Assembly (NCBI GenBank): GCA_949287925.1
Contig: CASEIR010000006.1
Span: forward strand, 39,145 to 103,144
Direction: 5' to 3'
DNA length: 64,000 nucleotides
Source of the DNA: an uncultured Lachnospiraceae bacterium
GTDB taxonomy: Bacteria; Bacillota; Clostridia; Lachnospirales; Lachnospiraceae
The position numbers were made by a program, and so were the translations under genes. This document shows positions 10,220-16,853 of the stretch, piece after piece; position 1 is the first letter of the stretch; each line of letters opens with the position of its first letter. The notes beneath the pieces are model-generated. The model ran no database searches, was not told the DNA's origin, and saw only the letters and a list, made by a program, of their open reading frames with translations.

Positions 10220-10248
10220 TTGCGTTATTTATTTAACAGATTTATAAT
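10220..10248 (+). promoter_or_regulatory. Probable sigma-A promoter for the alcohol dehydrogenase gene
   Basis: TTGCGT (10220-10225), a 17-base spacer and a perfect TATAAT (10243-10248), about 45 bases before the start codon. The 105-base intergenic stretch is AT-rich with long T tracts. Confidence 0.5.
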
Positions 10249-10292
10249 CCAGATAGAAACACATTTTAGAAAATAAAAAGGAGCGGATGAAA

Positions 10293-11474
10293 ATGGGAAG
10301 ATTTACATTACCAAGAGACATCTATCACGGAAAAGGAAGTCTGGAAGAGCTGAAGAATTTGAAAGGTAAGAAAGCGATCCTTGTTGTGGGCGGCGGTTCC
10401 ATGAAACGTCAGGGGTTTCTTGACAAAGCGGTGAACTATCTGAAAGAAGCAGGTATGGAAGTGGAATTGTTTGAAGGCGTAGAGCCGGATCCGTCTGTTG
10501 AGACTGTTAGGCGCGGAGCAGAAGCCATGCGTAAGTTTGAACCGGACTGGATTGTGGCCATGGGTGGCGGTTCTCCAATTGATGCTGCCAAAGCAATGTG
10601 GGCATTTTATGAGTATCCGGAAACAACATTTGAGGATTTGATCACACCTTTTAACTTTCCGGAGCTGAGAACCAAAGCAAAATTTGCCGCAATTCCTTCA
10701 ACTTCCGGAACTGCAACAGAAGTAACAGCGTTCTCAGTTATTACAGATTATGAGAAAGGAATCAAATATCCGTTGGCAGATTTCAACATCACACCGGATG
10801 TTGCAATTGTTGATTCTGAACTTGTAGAAGGTCTTCCGGCCCATCAGGTCGCATATACCGGAATGGACGCCCTGACACATGCCATAGAGGCATATGTGTC
10901 AACATTGAATTGCGTATATACCGATCCTCTTGCGATAAAAGCAATCGAAATGGTATTTGATTATCTGCCAGCATCATTCAAAGGCAATATGGACGCAAGA
11001 GCGCAGATGCATGACGCTCAGTGCCTTGCAGGGATGGCATTCTCTAATGCACTGCTTGGTATCGTACATTCTATGGCGCACAAGACAGGCGCAGCATTCT
11101 CTACCGGACATATCACACATGGTCTTGCAAACGCTATGTATCTGCCATATGTAATTAAATACAATGCAAAAGATCCGGTTGCTGCAAAACGATATGCTGA
11201 GATTGCGCGTATGACAGGACTGGAAGGCGCTTCTGAGAAAGCATTGATTAACAGCCTTTGCAAGAAGATTGACGAATTCAATGTGATTCTTGGAATTCCT
11301 GCCACATTAAAAGAGTTCGGTATTAAAGAAGACGAATTCAAAGAAAAGATTGCTGTAATATCAGAAAATGCAGTCGGAGACGCATGTACTGGATCTAATC
11401 CAAGAGCTATTGATCCTGCAACAATGGAAAAACTCTTCACCTGTATTTATTATGGAAAAGAAGTGGATTTTTAG
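10293..11474 (+). CDS. Iron-containing alcohol dehydrogenase
   Basis: A 393-residue group III (Fe-dependent) alcohol dehydrogenase. Visible are the nucleotide-binding VGGGSMKRQGF and AMGGGSPIDAAKAMWAFYE, the STSGTATEVTAFSVITD segment, and metal-binding residues in MDALTHAIEAYVS and HSMAHKTGAAFSTGHITHGLANA (Asp and three His, as in the family). These enzymes reduce aldehydes such as butyraldehyde or acetaldehyde to alcohols in fermentation; the true substrate is not readable. I prefer ATG 10293: AGGAG at 10279-10283 is 9 bases from it but only 3 from the in-frame ATG 10287. With its own promoter and a strong terminator it appears monocistronic. Confidence 0.92.
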   Translation: MGRFTLPRDIYHGKGSLEELKNLKGKKAILVVGGGSMKRQGFLDKAVNYLKEAGMEVELFEGVEPDPSVETVRRGAEAMRKFEPDWIVAMGGGSPIDAAKAMWAFYEYPETTFEDLITPFNFPELRTKAKFAAIPSTSGTATEVTAFSVITDYEKGIKYPLADFNITPDVAIVDSELVEGLPAHQVAYTGMDALTHAIEAYVSTLNCVYTDPLAIKAIEMVFDYLPASFKGNMDARAQMHDAQCLAGMAFSNALLGIVHSMAHKTGAAFSTGHITHGLANAMYLPYVIKYNAKDPVAAKRYAEIARMTGLEGASEKALINSLCKKIDEFNVILGIPATLKEFGIKEDEFKEKIAVISENAVGDACTGSNPRAIDPATMEKLFTCIYYGKEVDF

Positions 11475-11502
11475 CACGGCGGCAATATATTGGTACAAGT
11501 TT

Positions 11503-11539
11503 AACAAAAGCAGATGCATTTTTGCATCTGCTTTTTGTT
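11503..11539 (+). terminator. Intrinsic terminator after the alcohol dehydrogenase gene
   Basis: Bases 11503-11518 pair with 11523-11539 (about 16 pairs, one bulged T) around a TTTT loop. The flanking A and T tracts let it work in both directions. Confidence 0.85.
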
Positions 11540-11546
11540 AAAAACC

Positions 11547-11575
11547 TTGATATTTTATAATGGATACATTATTAT
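11547..11575 (+). promoter_or_regulatory. Sigma-A promoter for nfnAB
   Basis: TTGATA (11547-11552), a 17-base spacer and TATTAT (11570-11575), just after the preceding terminator and 33 bases before nfnA. A second -10-like TATAAT lies at 11556-11561. Confidence 0.55.
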
Positions 11576-11608
11576 GAAAGAAGCATAAAGTTGATAGGAG
11601 GAAACAAA

Positions 11609-12496
11609 ATGTATAAGATATTGAAAGCCGAAAAACTGGCTGACATGATCTATCTTATGGATGTGGAAGCTCCGCGTGTAGCCAGACATTGCGAACCCGG
11701 ACAATTCGTCATCGTAAAGATGGATGAAAAAGGAGAACGGATTCCATTAACGATCTGTGATTTTGACAGAGAAGCAGGAACCATTACGATCGTATTTCAG
11801 ACAGTAGGCGCATCCACTCATAAGATGGCTGAATTGAAAGCAGGAGATTCCTTCCGCGACTTTACCGGTCCTTTGGGCTGTCCGTCTGAATTCGTAGAAG
11901 AAGACCTGGAATCTCTGAAAAAGAAAAAGATGCTGTTCGTTGCGGGTGGAGTCGGAGCTGCTCCTGTTTATCCACAGGTAAAGTGGCTGAAAGAACGCGG
12001 TATTGATGTTGATGTTATCGTTGGATCTAAAACAAAAGATATGCTGATCCTGGAAGAAGAGATGCGTTCAGTTGCCGGTAATTATTATCCATGTACCGAC
12101 GATGGCAGCTACGGGCATGCGGGAATGGTGACAACAAAGATCGAAAAGCTGGTCGAAGAAGGACACAAGTATGACGTTTGCGTCGCAATCGGTCCTATGA
12201 TTATGATGAAGTTTGTCTGCCTGTTGACGAAAAAGCTTGGCATACCAACGATTGTCAGCATGAATCCGATTATGGTAGACGGAACTGGAATGTGCGGAGC
12301 CTGTCGTCTTCATGTGGGAGATGAAATCAAGTTTGCATGTGTAGACGGACCTGAATTTGACGGGCATCTTGTGAATTTCGATGAGGCGATGAAGAGACAG
12401 CAGATGTACAAAACCGCTGAGGGACGTGCAATGCTGAAATTACAGGAAGGCGATACCCACCATGGTGGATGTGGCCACTGCGGAGGTGACGACTAA
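11609..12496 (+). CDS. nfnA: NfnA: small subunit of NADH-dependent ferredoxin:NADP oxidoreductase
   Basis: A 295-residue ferredoxin-NADP reductase-type subunit. It has an FAD-binding barrel (about residues 1-95; PGQFVIVK, RIPLTICDFD), an NAD-binding domain (FVAGGVGAAPVYPQ near 112) and a C-terminal Fe-S segment with MCGACRLHVGDEIKFACVDGPEF residues for a [2Fe-2S] cluster. With NfnB it forms the electron-bifurcating complex that couples NADH and reduced ferredoxin to NADP reduction; older names are sulfide dehydrogenase or glutamate synthase beta. It ends in an unusual tail, HHGGCGHCGGDD. ATG 11609 follows AGGAGG by 7 bases; the upstream in-frame ATG 11591 is rejected. Its stop overlaps the nfnB start (TAATG). 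Confidence 0.9.
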   Translation: MYKILKAEKLADMIYLMDVEAPRVARHCEPGQFVIVKMDEKGERIPLTICDFDREAGTITIVFQTVGASTHKMAELKAGDSFRDFTGPLGCPSEFVEEDLESLKKKKMLFVAGGVGAAPVYPQVKWLKERGIDVDVIVGSKTKDMLILEEEMRSVAGNYYPCTDDGSYGHAGMVTTKIEKLVEEGHKYDVCVAIGPMIMMKFVCLLTKKLGIPTIVSMNPIMVDGTGMCGACRLHVGDEIKFACVDGPEFDGHLVNFDEAMKRQQMYKTAEGRAMLKLQEGDTHHGGCGHCGGDD

Positions 12497-13884
12497 TGGC
12501 TGATATGTTAAAAAGAGTTCCTGTCAGAGAACAGGATGCAAAAGTAAGAGCGACCAATTTCGAAGAAGTCTGCTATGGCTATAACAAAGAAGAGGCAATG
12601 GAGGAGGCGGCACGCTGCCTCAACTGCAAGAATGCCAAGTGTATTCAGGGATGCCCTGTTTCCATCAATATCCCGGGATTCATTTCAAAAGTAAAAGACG
12701 GAGATATCGAAGGCGCTTACAAAGTGATCGGAGAATCCTCTGCGCTGCCGGCAATTTGCGGACGTGTCTGCCCTCAGGAATCCCAGTGTGAATGCAAATG
12801 TATCCGCGGCATTAAAGGTGAACCGGTATCTATTGGGAAACTGGAGCGGTTTGTTGCAGATTATGCGTTGGAGCATGATATCAAACCGGCCAAAGCTGAG
12901 AAAATGAATGGTCATAAAGTAGCTGTGATCGGATCCGGACCTTCCGGTCTTACCTGTGCCGGAGATCTGGCCAAGCTTGGATATGAAGTTACGGTATTTG
13001 AAGCGCTTCATGAATTGGGCGGCGTACTGGTATATGGTATTCCTGAGTTCCGTCTTCCGAAGGAAAAGGTTGTAAAGAAAGAGATTGAAAAAGTCAAAGA
13101 ATTGGGCGTAAAATTCGAAACCAACGTGGTGATCGGAAAATCTACAACAATTGATCAGCTGATGGAAGATGAGAAATTTGAAGCTGTATTTATCGGTTCC
13201 GGAGCAGGTCTTCCGATGTTTATGGGACTCCCGGGAGAGACTGCTAACGGAGTATTCTCCGCAAACGAATATCTGACCAGAAGTAATCTGATGAAGGCAT
13301 TTGACGATTCCTATGACACACCGATCGCGGCGGGTAAAAAAGTGGCCGTCGTAGGCGGAGGTAACGTAGCAATGGATGCTGCAAGAACTGCTCTCAGACT
13401 GGGGGCCGAAGTACATATTGTATACCGCCGCAGTGAGGCTGAACTGCCAGCCAGAGTGGAAGAAGTTCATCATGCAAAAGAAGAAGGCGTGATTTTTGAT
13501 CTTCTGACTAACCCGAAAGAAATCCTTGTGGATGACAACGGATGGGTAAAGGGAATGAAAGTAATCAAGATGGAGCTTGGCGAACCGGATGCGTCCGGAA
13601 GAAGACGGCCGGTAGAAATTCCCGGATCAGAATATGAGATTGAAGTAGACACGGTTATTATGTCCCTTGGAACATCTCCAAATCCATTGATTGCATCCAC
13701 GACAAAGGGATTAGAGACCAACAAGAGAAAATGTATCGTGGCAGAAGAGGAGAACGGACAGACCTCCAAAGCCTGTGTATTCGCAGGCGGAGATGCCGTG
13801 ACAGGCGCTGCTACGGTAATACTTGCAATGGGAGCGGGAAAAGCAGGTGCGAAAGGAATTCACGAATTACTATCTGCAAAATAA
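12496..13884 (+). CDS. nfnB: NfnB: large subunit of NADH-dependent ferredoxin:NADP oxidoreductase (GltA-type)
   Basis: A 462-residue flavoprotein of the glutamate synthase small-subunit family. The N-terminal third carries cysteines for two [4Fe-4S] clusters (CLNCKNAKCIQGCPV and CGRVCPQESQCECKCIRG). An FAD site (VAVIGSGPSGLTCAGDLAKLG, about residue 141) and an NADPH site (VAVVGGGNVAMDAARTALRLG, about residue 284) follow. Because it directly follows nfnA with a one-base overlap, the pair is read as NfnAB rather than the GltBD glutamate synthase; no large gltB subunit is nearby. It would supply NADPH for biosynthesis in an anaerobe. A terminator (13894-13920) closes the operon. Confidence 0.92.
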   Translation: MADMLKRVPVREQDAKVRATNFEEVCYGYNKEEAMEEAARCLNCKNAKCIQGCPVSINIPGFISKVKDGDIEGAYKVIGESSALPAICGRVCPQESQCECKCIRGIKGEPVSIGKLERFVADYALEHDIKPAKAEKMNGHKVAVIGSGPSGLTCAGDLAKLGYEVTVFEALHELGGVLVYGIPEFRLPKEKVVKKEIEKVKELGVKFETNVVIGKSTTIDQLMEDEKFEAVFIGSGAGLPMFMGLPGETANGVFSANEYLTRSNLMKAFDDSYDTPIAAGKKVAVVGGGNVAMDAARTALRLGAEVHIVYRRSEAELPARVEEVHHAKEEGVIFDLLTNPKEILVDDNGWVKGMKVIKMELGEPDASGRRRPVEIPGSEYEIEVDTVIMSLGTSPNPLIASTTKGLETNKRKCIVAEEENGQTSKACVFAGGDAVTGAATVILAMGAGKAGAKGIHELLSAK

Positions 13885-13893
13885 CGAATGGAG

Positions 13894-13923
13894 GGCGCAG
13901 GCTTAAAAAAAGTCTGCGCCTTC
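13894..13923 (+). terminator. Intrinsic terminator after nfnAB
   Basis: GGCGCAGGCTT (13894-13904) pairs with 13910-13920 (11 pairs, one G-T wobble) around an A-rich 5-base loop. Only a short T tract follows. Confidence 0.65.
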
Positions 13924-13968
13924 TGGTACTTCCGGCGATTTATGATTGTCAGGATAGGAGAGTTGAAA

Positions 13969-14156
13969 ATGCGTAAAAAAATTTATACGGCCGACGAAGA
14001 ATTTGGCAGTGTTTATTTATTCCTGTGCAGGGAAGGATCGTTAATGTGGTTCGCGAATATTATGACGAATATACCAGCCGCCGGCGCCAGCGCAGTATCT
14101 ATTATTTCCTGATTGTTGAAATCATCGATCCGGAAACCGGAGTTGTTAACCGGTGA
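13969..14156 (+). pseudogene. Small conserved-looking gene split by a frameshift
   Basis: ATG 13969 has a good AGGAG site 8 bases upstream and opens a frame reading MRKKIYTADEEFGSVYLFLCREG. Around 14030-14036 the sensible reading moves to the -1 frame, which continues GRIVNVVREYYDEYTSRRRQ, then SIYYFLIVEIIDPETGVVNR, and stops at 14154-14156. In the first frame the text becomes low-quality and stops at 14110-14112. The two halves together make a protein of about 62 residues, rich in Tyr and Arg. I do not recognise the family. A one-base loss (mutation or sequencing error) near GGGAAGG is the simplest explanation; a -1 slip is possible but no clear slippery site is present. Confidence 0.5.
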
Positions 14157-14302
14157 AACAAAGCCGGACAGAACCGGATATCCCTCTGGAGAATTCGAAT
14201 GTTTATCTGAAAGATTTTAATGAGCCGACGGTTTTCTTCAAAATCATTACCGTACTGTTTCTGATTTTCTTTGCGATCCAGGTTTTGGGAATTTTTAAGT
14301 GA
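14153..14302 (+). CDS. Small single-pass membrane protein (49 residues)
   Basis: A GTG-started frame overlaps the stop of the preceding small gene as GTGA, a typical translational-coupling arrangement. The product begins MKQSRTEPDIPLENSNVYLK, has a polar first half, and ends with one hydrophobic helix (FFKIITVLFLIFFAIQVLGI) and a Lys, so it is probably anchored by its C-terminus. No family is recognised. Support comes from the overlap, the clean membrane helix and the bioY terminator/operator starting 10 bases after its stop. Confidence 0.5.
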   Translation: MKQSRTEPDIPLENSNVYLKDFNEPTVFFKIITVLFLIFFAIQVLGIFK

Positions 14303-14311
14303 TCATCCAAA

Positions 14312-14351
14312 ATGTAAACTTGTAAATCTATAAAGGTTGACAAGTTTACAT
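14312..14351 (+). promoter_or_regulatory. Probable BirA operator over the bioY promoter (may also terminate upstream RNA)
   Basis: Perfect 12-base inverted repeat ATGTAAACTTGT (14312-14323) and ACAAGTTTACAT (14340-14351), spacer 16. The half-sites resemble the BirA operator (TTGTAAACC / GGTTTACAA in E. coli). The right arm covers the end of the -35 and the spacer of the bioY promoter. A T run follows (14351-14356), so as RNA it could also form a terminator for the small genes upstream. Confidence 0.55.
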
Positions 14352-14365
14352 TTTTTGCATATACT
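14337..14365 (+). promoter_or_regulatory. Sigma-A promoter for bioY
   Basis: A perfect TTGACA (14337-14342), a 17-base spacer and TATACT (14360-14365), 32 bases before the bioY start. It overlaps the inverted repeat 14312-14351. Confidence 0.75.
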
Positions 14366-14396
14366 GGACAGGAATAGCAATGGGAGGATCATGATT

Positions 14397-14942
14397 ATGA
14401 GAAAATCAAAATTGTCAGTTCAAGATATATGTATGATTGCATTTATGACGGCAGTCACCGCTGTTATGGCTCAGATCTCCATACCGATGCCTTTTGGAGT
14501 TCCCATGACGATGCAGACCTTCGCCATTACTCTGGCGGGTGTGATCCTTGGTTCCAAAAAAGGCGGGATTTCTATTCTGATCTACGTTCTGATCGGACTG
14601 GCAGGCATTCCGGTGTTTGCAAATTTCTCAGGAGGAATCCAATGTCTGGCCGGACCGACGGGAGGTTTTCTGATTTCCTTCCCGATCATGGCTTTTCTGA
14701 TCGGGCTGGGTGCGGATTCCAGGAATAAGTGGATCTTCCTTCTGTTTGTCACCCTGGGAACGCTTGCGAATTATGTGATCGGTCTTGCTTTTTTCTGTCT
14801 CGTCATGCAAAGTTCTTTAGCGGCAGGACTGGCTGCCTGCGTGATTCCGTTTCTTCCTACAGCGGTGATAAAAGCAGTAACGGCTTCCCTCCTTGGGATA
14901 CAGATTCAGAAGCGTCTGAACAGGGTACTTCAATTTGACTGA
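14397..14942 (+). CDS. bioY: BioY family biotin transporter S component
   Basis: A 181-residue integral membrane protein with about six hydrophobic segments, the substrate-binding unit of an ECF vitamin transporter. Family marks are the N-terminal LSVQDICMIAFMTAVTAVMAQ, QISIPMPFGVPMTMQTFAITLAG, and GLAGIPVFANFSGGIQCLAGPTGGFL, with the conserved Gly/Pro/Gln around the biotin pocket. The shared EcfA/EcfT module is not in the window. GGGAGG at 14382-14387 is 9 bases from ATG 14397 and only 3 from the in-frame ATG 14391, so 14397 is chosen. A BirA-like palindrome on its promoter suggests repression when biotin is plentiful. No biotin synthesis genes are nearby, which suggests import. Confidence 0.93.
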   Translation: MRKSKLSVQDICMIAFMTAVTAVMAQISIPMPFGVPMTMQTFAITLAGVILGSKKGGISILIYVLIGLAGIPVFANFSGGIQCLAGPTGGFLISFPIMAFLIGLGADSRNKWIFLLFVTLGTLANYVIGLAFFCLVMQSSLAAGLAACVIPFLPTAVIKAVTASLLGIQIQKRLNRVLQFD

Positions 14943-14956
14943 TTAAAGCAACAGAA

Positions 14957-14996
14957 TGAGGCATCGGATTTTCTGTCCGGTGTCTCATAAATTTTT
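14957..14996 (+). terminator. Intrinsic terminator after bioY
   Basis: Bases 14957-14968 pair with 14976-14987 (12 pairs, two G-T wobbles), loop of 7, followed by TAAATTTTT. Confidence 0.65.
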
Positions 14997-15058
14997 GTAG
15001 CTATCTGGCTGAGAATGGAATATAATACAGAAGTATTACAAAAAAGGAGATTTTACAT

Positions 15059-15808
15059 ATGCAGTTGGCATTTATTACCGCGCTGGGAGTCGGAGGCGCG
15101 ACAATCATTGGAGTGATCCTTGGATTCCTGTTTCAGAAAATACCACATGAATTCAACGATGTGGTACTGGGATACGCGTCGGGTATCATGCTTGCAGCGG
15201 CCGTGATCGGACTGATTCTGCCATCTATGGATAACGGAAATATATGGATTACCATGGCTGGGATTCTTGCCGGAGCCATCTTTCTGAACATGCTTGACTT
15301 TGTGACCCCTCATCTTCATCATATAACGGGTATGGATCAGGAGGCTCATTCGGACAGACAGAGTCAGCTGAACAAAGTTCTGTTGTTTGTCATGGCAATC
15401 GCCATCCATAATCTTCCGGAAGGAATTGCTGCCGGCGTTGGGTTTGGTACGGAAAACATTGGCAATGCAATTACAGTAGCAACGGGAATTGCCCTTCAGA
15501 ATATTCCGGAAGGAATGGTGATCGTATCTCCGCTGATTCTGGCCGGCATTCCAAAGTTCCGTGTTTTTCTGATTGCATGTTTTACCGGCCTGATCGAAAT
15601 AGCCGGTACCATGATCGGCTTCGGAGCCGTTTCGATCGCTGCGGCGATCCTGCCGTTCGCCCTGGCTTTTGCCGGAGGGACCATGCTATATGTGGTCAGT
15701 GATGAGATGATACCGGAAACCCATAGCCACGGCTATGAGCGTCCCGCAACCTATGCGTTGATTCTGGGATTCATGACTATGCTGGTGATGGATCACTATA
15801 TCGGATAG
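15059..15808 (+). CDS. ZIP family divalent metal transporter
   Basis: A 249-residue membrane protein with about eight hydrophobic segments, of usual ZIP/ZupT length. The metal path is visible in helix 4 (AIHNLPEGIAAGVGFG) and helix 5 (ALQNIPEGMVIVSPLIL), each with the His/Asn-x-x-Pro-Glu-Gly signature. A His-rich loop (HLHHITGMDQEAHSD) precedes helix 4. The family imports Zn, Fe or Mn down a gradient; which metal is not readable. A TATAAT at 15021-15026 is a candidate -10, but no clear -35 is at the right distance. rlmH follows after 12 bases, so the two are probably cotranscribed. Confidence 0.9.
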   Translation: MQLAFITALGVGGATIIGVILGFLFQKIPHEFNDVVLGYASGIMLAAAVIGLILPSMDNGNIWITMAGILAGAIFLNMLDFVTPHLHHITGMDQEAHSDRQSQLNKVLLFVMAIAIHNLPEGIAAGVGFGTENIGNAITVATGIALQNIPEGMVIVSPLILAGIPKFRVFLIACFTGLIEIAGTMIGFGAVSIAAAILPFALAFAGGTMLYVVSDEMIPETHSHGYERPATYALILGFMTMLVMDHYIG

Positions 15809-15820
15809 AAAGGCAGTATT

Positions 15821-16300
15821 ATGAAGATTACGATCATTACAGTGGGAAAACTGAAAGAAAAATACTGGAAAGACGCTGTTGCGGAATATCAGAAAAGGCT
15901 GAGCCGTTATTGTAAGCTGGAACTGTTAGAAGTGCAGGATGAAAAGACGCCGGAACAGGCAGGTCTTGCTGCCGAAGACGGTATCCGCTCAAAAGAAGGA
16001 GAGCGGATCTTGAAGCTGATCCGTCCGGATTCTTTTGTGATTACGCTGGAGATTCAAGGGAAGATGTTAAGTTCGGAAGAACTGGCAGACAGAATCGAGT
16101 CACTTGGTATACAGGGACAAAGCCATCTGACTTTCGTGATCGGAGGATCGATCGGACTTGGCAGAGAGGTGCAGAAACGTTCCGATTTCGCGCTCAGTTT
16201 TTCCAGAATGACATATCCACACCAGCTGATGCGTGTTATTTTGCTGGAACAAATTTACAGAAGTTATCGGATTATCGCCGGAGAACCATATCATAAATAA
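15821..16300 (+). CDS. rlmH: 23S rRNA pseudouridine-1915 N3-methyltransferase
   Basis: A 159-residue SPOUT methyltransferase of standard length, which methylates pseudouridine 1915 in helix 69 of 23S rRNA on the assembled 70S ribosome. Visible are the N-terminus MKITIITVGKLKEKYW, the SAM-binding FVIGGSIGLG near residue 105, and the knot end LSFSRMTYPHQLMRVILLEQ, closing in the usual IIAGEPYHK at the very C-terminus. It follows the ZIP transporter and ends before the promoter of the marR/MATE pair. Confidence 0.97.
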   Translation: MKITIITVGKLKEKYWKDAVAEYQKRLSRYCKLELLEVQDEKTPEQAGLAAEDGIRSKEGERILKLIRPDSFVITLEIQGKMLSSEELADRIESLGIQGQSHLTFVIGGSIGLGREVQKRSDFALSFSRMTYPHQLMRVILLEQIYRSYRIIAGEPYHK

Positions 16301-16313
16301 TAGTTGTTTACGA

Positions 16314-16342
16314 TTGACAAATTTATGTTTATCTTATATAGT
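16314..16342 (+). promoter_or_regulatory. Sigma-A promoter for the marR/MATE operon
   Basis: TTGACA (16314-16319), a 17-base spacer and TATAGT (16337-16342). The start codon is 70 bases downstream of the -10, leaving room for the operator at 16351-16371. Confidence 0.75.
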
Positions 16343-16350
16343 TATCTTTG

Positions 16351-16371
16351 ATAATTACTTAAAGTAATTAT
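16351..16371 (+). promoter_or_regulatory. Perfect palindrome, probable MarR operator
   Basis: ATAATTACTT and its exact complement flank a single central A, giving a 21-base palindrome 8 bases after the -10 element. Size, symmetry and position are what is expected for a site bound by the MarR-type repressor encoded next. Confidence 0.7.
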
Positions 16372-16411
16372 TTTGAGTAATTATAAAACAGAAACAGATG
16401 GAGTGTGTAAT

Positions 16412-16852
16412 ATGGATGTTCGACATTTAAGGCAATTAATAGACGCCTGTTTTATGGCAAAGAGGATCGTGGAAACACTTCCGGCTATTCCAGATGGCAT
16501 GAAACCAAGGCATTTTCACGTGATGGATGCAATCCGCAACATTTCCTACATGCAGGATGGATGCCGGGTAAGCGACGTCAGTACATATCTGAACACCACA
16601 ACCCCCAGCATCTCCAGGCTGATCCGGGAGCTGGAGGAGAAGCGTTATGTTGAGAAATATGCCGATGAACATGATGGACGGGTTACGTATGTAAGGCTTA
16701 CGGTTGACGGCCAGGCCTGTGTGAGGAAATATGTGACGGAATTTTATGCAGCCTGGGCAAAACAATTGAAAGATATCAGTAATAAACAGGCGGAAGAGAC
16801 GGTTCTTACCATTAGCCGTCTGAAGGACAGTATGCCGGGAGAGGAGAGATAA
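16412..16852 (+). CDS. MarR family transcriptional regulator
   Basis: A 146-residue winged-helix regulator. The DNA-binding part is visible as CRVSDVSTYLNTTTPSISRL (about residues 50-70) followed by the wing VEKYADEHDGRVTYVRLT, and helices at both ends form the dimer interface. ATG 16412 is chosen because GGAG (16400-16403) lies 8 bases upstream; the frame runs back to a TTG at 16373 without a ribosome site. The gene lies one base before a MATE efflux gene and behind a promoter bearing a perfect palindrome, so it most likely represses itself and the transporter until a ligand (drug or phenolic) binds. The ligand is unknown. Confidence 0.9.
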   Translation: MDVRHLRQLIDACFMAKRIVETLPAIPDGMKPRHFHVMDAIRNISYMQDGCRVSDVSTYLNTTTPSISRLIRELEEKRYVEKYADEHDGRVTYVRLTVDGQACVRKYVTEFYAAWAKQLKDISNKQAEETVLTISRLKDSMPGEER

Positions 16853-16853
16853 T

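Noticed and set aside
12685-13473. Long minus-strand open frame (262 codons) opposite nfnB
   Set aside because: It is antisense to a fully recognised gene, its product is His/Phe/Ser-rich with no domain, and no ribosome site precedes it.
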